Shown: positions 58,551 through 64,000 of the stretch, one piece after another
How the letters are laid out: each line of letters opens with the position of its first letter
How positions within the stretch are numbered: the first letter of the stretch is position 1
Assembly (NCBI GenBank): GCA_021795395.1
Contig: JAJYPN010000007.1
Span: 31,514 to 95,513, forward strand
Direction of reading: 5' to 3'
Origin: Pseudomonadota bacterium
Lineage (GTDB): Bacteria; Pseudomonadota; Gammaproteobacteria; Burkholderiales; Sulfuriferulaceae
Length of the DNA: 64,000 bases
Made by a program: the position numbers and the translations under genes
The notes under the pieces: model-generated
Seen by the model: only the letters and a program-made list of their open reading frames with translations
Told to the model about the DNA's origin: nothing
Database searches by the model: none

Positions 58551-59324
58551 ATGATCACCTTTACCGCCGCAACCCTTTATGCCTGGATCGGCGCATTTGT
58601 CTGGCCGTTGACGCGCATCCTCGGCCTGATCAGCGCCGCTCCGGTATTCGGTCACAGTAGTGTGCCCGTCACTTTCAAGATCGGGCTGGGCGTCATGCTG
58701 GCGATCATCATCGCACCCAATCTGCCGCCGCTGCCCGAGATCAACCCGGCTTCATTGCCCGGCGTTTTGATCCTGATCCAGCAATTCATCATCGGCACCG
58801 CGCTGGGGTTCGTCATGCGGCTGGTATTCATGGCGATAGATATGGCAGGCGCGATTATCGGCATGACGATGGGTTTGAGTTTCGCGAGCTTTTTCGATGC
58901 CGAAACCGAAGGTCAAACCACTTCCATCAGCCAATTTCTGACGCTGCTGGCGACTCTGATATTTTTAGGAATCAATGGCCATCTGCTACTGATCGCCAAT
59001 CTTGTTGACAGTTTCAAGACGCTGCCCATCGGCATCTGGCCCGGCAATCACCTGTTCTTGCAGATGGTCGACTGGAGCGGCATCCTGTTCCGGGACGGCG
59101 TACAGTTATCGCTGCCCATCGTTGCCGCAGTATTGATCACCAATATCGCCCTGGGCATACTGACGCGCGCGTCGCCCCAGCTTAATTTATTCGGTATCGG
59201 TTTCCCCATTACCATCGGTCTTGGCTATCTGGCGATTGCGCTGACGCTGCCGTATCTGGCAACGCCCATGCAAGCGGTACTGGGACACGGGCTGGAATTT
59301 ACGCAGCGGATGTTTCGGCCATAA
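58551..59324 (+). CDS. fliR: Flagellar export gate protein FliR
   Basis: A 257-residue protein with about six membrane helices (WPLTRILGLISAAPVFGH near the start, FGIGFPITIGLGYLAIAL near the end). It is the last gene of the fliF-fliR operon. flhB, which often follows, is absent, and a decayed toxin gene lies 41 bases past the stop on the other strand. Confidence 0.95.
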   Translation: MITFTAATLYAWIGAFVWPLTRILGLISAAPVFGHSSVPVTFKIGLGVMLAIIIAPNLPPLPEINPASLPGVLILIQQFIIGTALGFVMRLVFMAIDMAGAIIGMTMGLSFASFFDAETEGQTTSISQFLTLLATLIFLGINGHLLLIANLVDSFKTLPIGIWPGNHLFLQMVDWSGILFRDGVQLSLPIVAAVLITNIALGILTRASPQLNLFGIGFPITIGLGYLAIALTLPYLATPMQAVLGHGLEFTQRMFRP

Positions 59325-59365
59325 CAATGATCTGCCTATTGCCATTACCGTTTCCGGCTGCAGAT

Positions 59366-59506
59366 TCAAGCATTCTGACCAACCAGAATTTGCGCCACCG
59401 CTTCAGGCTGTAATTGTCTGATTAAATTAATAGCCGACGTGCATTTCTGCGCATCCCCCAACCCTTCGGCATAAGCCAGGATATTGGTATCCAGCGCCAC
59501 TCTCAT
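59366..59506 (-). pseudogene. Truncated VapC-type PIN-domain toxin
   Basis: A 46-residue open frame, MRVALDTNILAYAEGLGDAQ and onward, matches only the start of a PIN-domain ribonuclease, including the first catalytic Asp (LDTNILAYA). It stops after LVGQNA. About 80 residues with the other acidic residues are missing, and fliR lies just beyond. It overlaps the antitoxin stop by one base (TAATG), the normal layout for an intact pair. It is likely inactive. It is too short for routine gene calling. Confidence 0.75.
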
Positions 59507-59739
59507 TAATCGTATAACTCATCGCGTACCCAATTCCTGGCGCCCGTCATGACTTGCGACTGCAATCGCGCCAACAATACCTCTTTTGCAATTTGTTTTC
59601 GGGCTGATCGACCGCGTATAGGCGACAGTGTTGCCACCGGTTTCCCTCTCGACAAGACAACGAGTTCCTCGCCCTGACCGACGGCGCACAACATACTTGA
59701 AAAATGCCGGTTCGCATCCGCTGCTGTAACGGCTCTCAT
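59506..59739 (-). CDS. Phd/YefM-type antitoxin, orphaned
   Basis: A 77-residue antitoxin. The family start is MRAVTAADANRHFSSML, then GEELVVLSRGKPVATLSP. The C-terminal toxin-binding tail is intact. The ATG at 59739 follows CAGGTG; a Met at 59766 is a weaker choice. Its partner toxin (59366-59506) is truncated, so it may persist as an orphan regulator. Confidence 0.82.
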   Translation of the reverse strand: MRAVTAADANRHFSSMLCAVGQGEELVVLSRGKPVATLSPIRGRSARKQIAKEVLLARLQSQVMTGARNWVRDELYD

Positions 59740-59803
59740 AATCACCTGACGTGTAGTGCTCTGCATTATTTAAACACGTTTTTTACTGGTGGGCAATATC
59801 TTA

Positions 59804-59983
59804 TCAAGATCGGTTGCGAGCATTTAAAAAAAGCAACATTTGATCTTCATCGACAAAGATTCCGTCGAAATTCACCGCTTCCGGTTCGTGGGCAAACATA
59901 AACGCGTCCTGTTCTTTTAATGCTTGAGCCCAGAGCGCCGAATAAGAACCGTTGTCGTACGCTTGTAACATACGAATTTCCAT
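59804..59983 (-). CDS. Unrecognised 59-residue protein downstream of brnA
   Basis: A small open frame starting MEIRMLQAYDNGSYSALWAQ and ending FLNARNRS, followed by TGA and then TAA. It is acidic, with no membrane segment. It begins 11 bases after the brnA stop, with AGGA ahead of the ATG, so it looks like a third gene of the brnTA unit. I do not recognise the family. It may be a remnant of a larger gene. Confidence 0.55.
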   Translation of the reverse strand: MEIRMLQAYDNGSYSALWAQALKEQDAFMFAHEPEAVNFDGIFVDEDQMLLFLNARNRS

Positions 59984-59994
59984 GAGCCATCCTG

Positions 59995-60360
59995 CTAGCC
60001 GTTATGCAATTCTTCCTTAATCACCCGTCGTAAAACTTCTTCAATGGTCTTCCGCTGCATCGCCTCGCGTAACGCTGCATTGATAAGCGATTGATATCCG
60101 CGCCCCCCAGCGCTGGACTTAAACCAGGCTACAACATCCGGATCTAGTGTGATACTTATTTTTTGTTTTTTCATCGCGGCAGAAAAAGCTCTCTTTCCTG
60201 CATTTGCTTCGACAATTTTGCCGTCCATACGCCAAACGAGATCGGAGCGAGCAAAATCTTCCGCCGTCAATTCCGGGATTTCGCCAAATTCCTCCTGCTC
60301 GGATTTATGCGCATCCACTTCACCCAAGTTGCTCTTGATACCGTGTGATTTCGCGTTCAT
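59995..60360 (-). CDS. brnA: BrnA-type antitoxin (ribbon-helix-helix)
   Basis: A 121-residue protein whose C-terminal part is the BrnA/CopG DNA-binding fold (KISITLDPDVVAWFKSSAGGRGYQSLINAALREAM, with ITLDPDVVAWFK and GYQSLINAALRE key). It binds BrnT and represses the operon. An acidic N-terminal extension of about 60 residues (KSEQEEFGEIPELTAEDFARSD) is present. It overlaps brnT by 41 bases. Confidence 0.85.
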   Translation of the reverse strand: MNAKSHGIKSNLGEVDAHKSEQEEFGEIPELTAEDFARSDLVWRMDGKIVEANAGKRAFSAAMKKQKISITLDPDVVAWFKSSAGGRGYQSLINAALREAMQRKTIEEVLRRVIKEELHNG

Positions 60361-60598
60361 TAGCTTTCCTCATCGAAAAAATGTGACGTCGATTATCCCG
60401 TTGCACATAACCAACAGCCATCATTCTGCCTGCCAGCAAACCAAAACAAATCATGCGACACTCGCCGTATTGATAACGAGTATCTTCGAATTCAAATGTC
60501 GGCCCCGCAAATACCAATTCAGCATCTGCGAAATCAATTGCCCGATTCTCAAGTGTCGCCTGTCGTTTCGTTTCATCCCAAACCAGATTGAATTCCAT
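60320..60598 (-). CDS. brnT: BrnT-type ribonuclease toxin
   Basis: A 92-residue RelE-fold toxin of the BrnT family. It starts MEFNLVWDETKRQATLENRAIDFADA, with the W-D-x-x-K pattern, then RYQYGECRMICFGLLAGRMMAVGYV and RHIFSMRKANEREITRYQ; the family catalytic/contact residues lie in the RxxS/ARKA-like tail (SMRKANERE). It would cleave RNA in the cell unless bound by BrnA. An A/T-rich region with a palindrome precedes it. Confidence 0.87.
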   Translation of the reverse strand: MEFNLVWDETKRQATLENRAIDFADAELVFAGPTFEFEDTRYQYGECRMICFGLLAGRMMAVGYVQRDNRRHIFSMRKANEREITRYQEQLG

Positions 60599-60611
60599 GA
60601 GATTATATATA

Positions 60612-60621
60612 GATAATTATC
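60612..60621. promoter_or_regulatory. Palindrome upstream of brnT, candidate BrnA operator
   Basis: GATAATTATC is a perfect 10-bp dyad 13 bases before the brnT ATG, inside an A/T-rich stretch. It may be bound by the BrnA dimer. A TATAAT at 60602-60607 is too close to the ATG to serve as its -10. Confidence 0.4.
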
Positions 60622-60682
60622 AGCATAGCAAATGTACTCAGGTTTTTTAAGCTATCGACTATGAGACCTTTGCACTGAGCAA

Positions 60683-61159
60683 TCATGCTCCCGGAAAATG
60701 AATATTCCGCGGCTGATAACTTCCTGCAGGCGTATGGCAGGCAATGGACAACCGGTTCCATCCATTGATAGCCACGATAGCCACAGTCAGATCGATCAGT
60801 TCCTTTTCGCTGAAGGTTTTCAACATATCGGCTTGCAAATCGTCAGGCACGTTTTTAGCAGAAATTTCGGTCAGCGCTTCCGCCCAGCTCAATGCCGCAC
60901 GCTCCCTGTCGGTAAAAAAGGTAGTATCGCGCCAGGCTGACAGGGCGTACAAACGTTGTTCCGTCTCGCCGTTCGCTCTTGCATCCTTGGTATGCATATC
61001 GAGGCAGAACGCGCATCGGTTGATCTGCGAGACCCTCGTCTTCACCAATTCGAGTAGATTTGGCTCCAGCAGTCCGGAATGACGTATATAAATTCCCAGA
61101 CCGGCCATCGCCTTGTAAGCGTCTGGGGCTATCGTTGGATAATCGATGTGTTGTGCCAA
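60683..61159 (-). CDS. AhpD-like carboxymuconolactone decarboxylase family protein
   Basis: A 158-residue protein with the AhpD-type active site CAFCLDMHTKDAR (CxxC plus His). It may act as a peroxidase-like reductant. It begins at a TTG at 61159, where GGAGG lies 5 bases upstream and the protein matches from AQHIDYPTIAPDAYKAM. Met codons upstream at 61246 give unrelated residues. The gene stands alone between brnT and the outer membrane protein. Confidence 0.83.
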   Translation of the reverse strand: MAQHIDYPTIAPDAYKAMAGLGIYIRHSGLLEPNLLELVKTRVSQINRCAFCLDMHTKDARANGETEQRLYALSAWRDTTFFTDRERAALSWAEALTEISAKNVPDDLQADMLKTFSEKELIDLTVAIVAINGWNRLSIACHTPAGSYQPRNIHFPGA

Positions 61160-61317
61160 AGGAACCTCCGCATGGAAATCTATAGTGACCAAGCAAAAAA
61201 GGACTGTCCCGCTGGATAAGACGTCCTGAACAAATAATAACATCAAATAAGTCGGCTAATAATGTTCAAGGATTAACCGGATAGGGATAGCTTGAATATT
61301 TGCAAAACAGTTCGGCC

Positions 61318-62097
61318 CTACCATATCCATTCATAGCCCAAATACAGGCTGGCAATATCTGTCACGGAAGCATTGACCAGTCCCTTACCTATCGCCATCA
61401 GAAGATGATTTTGCCTATCGAATTTGTAAAAACCGCCGATATTGAAGCCCGAGCTGCTGCCTTGTCCGGGTTTTTGCTCGGTATTGTAAAAAATTTCAGC
61501 GCCCAGAGTCAGATAAGGCGATAAATCATGTTGTAATTCCCATCCCCAGAACCAGTAATTTTTTTGACCGGGCGCGTTATTGATCCAATATCCGCCGCCA
61601 CCGTAACTTTGCCAATCGCTCCATTTTTTCTGTATCCAGACAGGCAAGAATATTTGCGTTCCTCCATTACCCAGATTTTCGCTTGCATTACCTGTAGGCA
61701 CTTCCAGCAACGGAAAAATTCCCACCATCGGATGATCTGGTGTTTCTTGAACAAAACGATATTTCATTCCCAATTCGGTATCGCCGTACCCGTATTGCGC
61801 CGGTTCGTTCTGTGTACTGTCAAATTCGGCCTGCGCCACGATTTGCAATTCAAGATTGGGTAATGCTCCGTAATTGAGCTCAAAATAAGGCAACGGCCCG
61901 CTTATCCCTTTGCTGGTTTTAATCGGTTGAACTGCCATATAGAGTTCGTGCTGTCGATATTGCGTCGGCTGCGGATCGGCGGTTTGAAAGGGAGGGCCAG
62001 CCAATACCGGACATGAGACGCACCCAATACAATACAGGCAACTCCTGATAAAGGAAGTTTGATCCAACGGGTAACCATGGGCATTATTAGCAATCAT
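61318..62097 (-). CDS. Outer membrane protein of the MetA/phenol-degradation transporter type
   Basis: A 259-residue protein beginning MIANNAHGYPLDQTSF. An N-terminal hydrophobic part (FIRSCLYCIGCVSCPVLAG) contains four Cys, odd for a signal peptide. The mature part starts GPPFQTADPQPTQYRQHELY and is rich in aromatic and Gly residues, with alternating strands ending YLGYEWIW, typical of a beta-barrel. The substrate is not known. Confidence 0.72.
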   Translation of the reverse strand: MIANNAHGYPLDQTSFIRSCLYCIGCVSCPVLAGPPFQTADPQPTQYRQHELYMAVQPIKTSKGISGPLPYFELNYGALPNLELQIVAQAEFDSTQNEPAQYGYGDTELGMKYRFVQETPDHPMVGIFPLLEVPTGNASENLGNGGTQIFLPVWIQKKWSDWQSYGGGGYWINNAPGQKNYWFWGWELQHDLSPYLTLGAEIFYNTEQKPGQGSSSGFNIGGFYKFDRQNHLLMAIGKGLVNASVTDIASLYLGYEWIW

Positions 62098-62407
62098 AAA
62101 GTGACAATACGAATGTTACATAGGAATCTATTTATATTTTTGTTAGACAATCCTGTCCGTACGCTACGCGACGTATCGTAAGAACCTCAAAATGGACTGT
62201 TGAATCGGAAAGTGTAAATTCCGAACGGCAATTTCGCACACAAACGCAAAATAGCAGTAACTGATTTCATCTAAGAATGTGGGGCAAAACTCGCTCAAGT
62301 TTTCCATGCGCGAACTTGCCTCCTAATTCCATGCGTTTTTTAAGCGTATGGAATGGTATCGTAGTAATCTTGCTTATCCTCAGCTGCGCAGATTGATCCG
62401 TCTCGAC
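62098..62407. other. Gap with clustered repeats, no gene seen
   Basis: The 310 bases between the outer membrane protein and the His/Asp-rich gene carry no convincing open frame. The left part (62098-62170) is A/T-rich and probably contains the promoter of the outer membrane protein gene. The right part holds the direct and inverted repeats at 62295-62354. Confidence 0.5.
62295..62354. repeat. Cluster of direct and inverted repeats
   Basis: TTCCATGCG occurs at 62302-62310 and again at 62327-62335, 25 bases apart. ATTCCATGCG (62326-62335) pairs with CGTATGGAAT (62345-62354) through a 9-base loop with one G-U pair on the plus strand. CAAGTT/AACTTG flanks the first copy. Confidence 0.5.
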
Positions 62408-62680
62408 TTATCTCAAATTAAGCGGAATAAAGATATTGAGTCCGGGAGCCGGTTGGGGCGGATAATAGGCTGGCGGAGGGACATAAACGGGCTGCTCGTA
62501 ACCGTAGGGTTGCCGGTAATCGCGCCAGCGCCCATGATCTTCGCCGCGGTCGCGTCCCCAGTGCCGGCCGTGATCGCCATGCCAGTCGCCGCCATCTCCA
62601 TTATCGTTTCGGTCTGCAAAAGCCGGAGCAACTGCAAGACTTGCCAGCAAGACCATAATCAACAGTCTTGCCGATTGCAT
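62408..62680 (-). CDS. Small secreted protein rich in His, Asp and Pro
   Basis: A 90-residue protein with signal peptide (MQSARLLIMVLLASLAVAPAFA), then a His/Asp/Gly/Arg segment (GDWHGDHGRHWGRDRGEDHG) and a Pro/Tyr-rich tail (VYVPPPAYYPPQPAPG). The His/Asp run could bind metal. The family is unrecognised. An ATG at 62713 overlaps the Spy-like stop (TAATG) and would add 11 residues. It is co-directional with the Spy-like gene. Confidence 0.65.
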   Translation of the reverse strand: MQSARLLIMVLLASLAVAPAFADRNDNGDGGDWHGDHGRHWGRDRGEDHGRWRDYRQPYGYEQPVYVPPPAYYPPQPAPGLNIFIPLNLR

Positions 62681-62712
62681 TATTGTCCGGCCCTGTTGGA
62701 TTTCAGGATTCA

Positions 62713-63180
62713 TTATTGTTTAGGTTGGCGGGCTTGAACGGCCTGTTGTTTGTCGCTGTTACGAAACATGGTGTCGGCTAGCTTTTTTTGCTCAGGTGAC
62801 ATGCTCGCGTACAGAGCCGAAAAAACCGGAATGAGTTTTCTGGCACCGTCGGCGCGCGCTTGCGTAATCTTGCTGTAGGACTCGAGGTCTTCGACGGCAT
62901 TCATGCTTTTACTGCGATCGAGTCTGGCCTGAATCAATGCGTCCATGGTTTTCGCATCGTCGCGCATGACCTGCACCATTTTGCTCCAGAGCGGTTCTTC
63001 CGCGGGCGTGATTTTAAGTTTGTCGTGCATGGCCTGAATGCGCGCATTCATTTGCTCCTGATGAGGATCGGCACCAGCAGCGCCTGCGCTTGCTGAAGCA
63101 ATAACCAGAATAGAACCCAGCGCTGCGGCCGCCAAATAACGTATCCCTGCAAAATCGAACGGTTTGCTTTTGAATGTCAT
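62713..63180 (-). CDS. Spy/CpxP-like (LTXXQ) periplasmic protein
   Basis: A 155-residue protein. A signal sequence (to about residue 35, AAALGSILVIASASAGAA) precedes a helical body with ITPAEEPLWSKMVQVMRDDAKTMD and the LTXXQ-like MSPEQKKLADTMFR. Such proteins act as periplasmic chaperones or stress sensors. I use the ATG at 63180, with GGAG 6 bases upstream. Other ATGs at 63186 and 63192 are possible. Confidence 0.78.
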   Translation of the reverse strand: MTFKSKPFDFAGIRYLAAAALGSILVIASASAGAAGADPHQEQMNARIQAMHDKLKITPAEEPLWSKMVQVMRDDAKTMDALIQARLDRSKSMNAVEDLESYSKITQARADGARKLIPVFSALYASMSPEQKKLADTMFRNSDKQQAVQARQPKQ

Positions 63181-63297
63181 CGTCATCTCCATCATTAATC
63201 GAATTAAGCCCATTTCCCGGCAAAAGGCGTTATCTGAACAAAGTATACCATCCTGTTTGAGGCTGCTGGAGGCTTAATCAAGCAATGACGCGCAAAA

Positions 63298-63675
63298 TCA
63301 AACAGGAAAAACCAATGCCGAATACTGTTGCAGCATGGTATCAGCGGTCAGCAGGGTCATCGGTTCGCTTATCGCTTGCGCCACCAGTAACCGGTCGAAT
63401 GGATCTCGATGCAAAACGGGTAAATGCCGGAGTGCCAACGTATGATGAAAGGTGACAGGCAGTTCCAGGAAACCGCTTGCCGCTATCGCGTCAACGAGCT
63501 TTTCGGGCTCGATGCGCAATTTACCCAATTGGTATTTAATAGCGGCTTCCCACAAGCTGGCGCTGCTTACATAGACCTCATTTGCCTTTTCTATTTTGGA
63601 CCAGGCCGCATCGGACAAACGCGCATCGTCGTCCAGTAGCCAGATAAAAATATGAGTATCCAGCAGCAGTCTCAC
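63298..63675 (-). CDS. VapC-type PIN-domain ribonuclease toxin
   Basis: A 125-residue PIN-domain toxin. It has the N-terminal catalytic Asp (LLLDTHIFIWLL), a middle acidic site (SLWEAAIKYQLGKL) and the DPFDRLLVAQA and LLTADTMLQQY motifs near the end, so the acidic pocket is complete. Its ATG overlaps the antitoxin stop by 4 bases (ATGA). It should cleave RNA when free. Confidence 0.88.
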   Translation of the reverse strand: MRLLLDTHIFIWLLDDDARLSDAAWSKIEKANEVYVSSASLWEAAIKYQLGKLRIEPEKLVDAIAASGFLELPVTFHHTLALRHLPVLHRDPFDRLLVAQAISEPMTLLTADTMLQQYSALVFPV

Positions 63676-63911
63676 ATTTTACCTTCAAACGCATCAAGCA
63701 CATCACTAGGAAGAGGCTCGTCAAACTCCACACCCAGACGGATTTGTCCTTTCAGCAAGCCGCGGACTCTGGCCGGCTTGTTACGTTTGACCGGACCCAG
63801 TGTCGCTACCGGTTTACCTGCCTTGGCGATAATGATCTCTTCGCCTTCTTCTACAGCGGCGATAAGTTTGGAAAAATTACTTTTAGCATCATGAATATTA
63901 TAAATCAACAT
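63672..63911 (-). CDS. Phd/YefM-type antitoxin of the VapBC pair
   Basis: A 79-residue antitoxin: MLIYNIHDAKSNFSKLIAAV, then GEEIIIAKAGKPVATLGP, and an acidic tail EFDEPLPSDVLDAFEGKM that would wrap the toxin. The ATG at 63911 has GAGG 6 bases upstream; a GTG at 63923 is weaker. It pairs with the toxin at 63298. Confidence 0.87.
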   Translation of the reverse strand: MLIYNIHDAKSNFSKLIAAVEEGEEIIIAKAGKPVATLGPVKRNKPARVRGLLKGQIRLGVEFDEPLPSDVLDAFEGKM

Positions 63912-63934
63912 GGCATGCCTCACAGAATAAACTT

Positions 63935-63953
63935 GACTTAGCCTAGTCTAGTC
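63935..63953. promoter_or_regulatory. Imperfect dyad with tandem CTAG, candidate operator
   Basis: GACTTAG...CTAGTC with two CTAG tetramers lies 24 bases before the antitoxin ATG, where an autoregulatory site of a VapBC pair is expected. Symmetry is imperfect. Confidence 0.35.
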
Positions 63954-64000
63954 CATACCCCCCCTCATGACAATCTATTTTATTTACTCGCAATCAGCAA

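Noticed and set aside
60602..60631. TTGCTA-18-TATAAT as a brnT promoter
   Set aside because: The -10 ends 3 bases before the ATG, so a transcript from it would lack the start codon.

Overview
The window is a dense bacterial chromosome segment. It looks like a flagellated, piliated betaproteobacterium, plausibly of the Nitrosomonadales/Gallionellales type; this placement is inferred from gene order and protein character, not from a search. The main arguments are the tig-clpP-clpX-lon-hupB-ppiD order, a gloB/methyltransferase/rnhA block, an ECF sigma-DUF3619-DUF3106 module, the rluC-HAD-sppA order, hpnCDE squalene genes, and a fliF-fliR operon with fliE divergent. The three tRNAs carry encoded CCA ends.

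Layout. 1-4117: the 3' part of purL (its 5' end lies outside the window) and a NifU-like Fe-S protein. 4197-8288 (minus): rluC, a HAD phosphatase, sppA, then an ECF sigma factor with two membrane/secreted companions. 8868-17626: rne, then convergent uup, rnhA and a methyltransferase, then gloB and mltD. 17812-18286: a DUF4160/DUF2442 pair. 18497-24979 (minus): a four-gene Yej-like oligopeptide ABC importer. It shares a divergent promoter region with fabI. 25908-34265 (minus): the protein quality-control block ppiD, tRNA-Asp, tRNA-Val, hupB, lon, clpX, clpP and tig. 34694-35826 (minus): a CMD-like protein, a DinB-like protein and tRNA-Leu. 35982-39685 (plus): hpnC, hpnD, hpnE and an SDR, forming the squalene branch of hopanoid synthesis. 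39767-46676 (minus): the type IV minor pilin operon fimT-pilV-pilW-pilX-pilY1-pilE. 46869-47933: thiO. 47952-59324: flagellar genes fliE (minus) and fliF-G-H-I-J-K-L-M-N-O-P-Q-R (plus). 59366-63911 (minus): an accessory tail with a broken VapBC, a 59-residue orphan gene, BrnTA, a carboxymuconolactone decarboxylase-like protein, a MetA-type outer membrane protein, a His/Asp-rich secreted protein, a Spy-like protein and an intact VapBC.

Most of the window is ordinary core genome with tight translational coupling: many ATGA or TTGA overlaps and several TTG/GTG starts. The more unusual signals are these. RNase E carries a repeated C-terminal IET motif. A perfect 18-bp palindrome lies between rluC and rne. 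The hopanoid-operon SDR has His in place of its catalytic Tyr. The ABC importer binding protein has both a lipobox and a C-terminal membrane helix. hupB is apparently co-transcribed with two tRNAs. The toxin-antitoxin tail after fliR contains a truncated vapC and an unrecognised small gene. I did not find a clearly new multigene defence or biosynthetic system, and no CRISPR array, insertion sequence or rRNA is visible.
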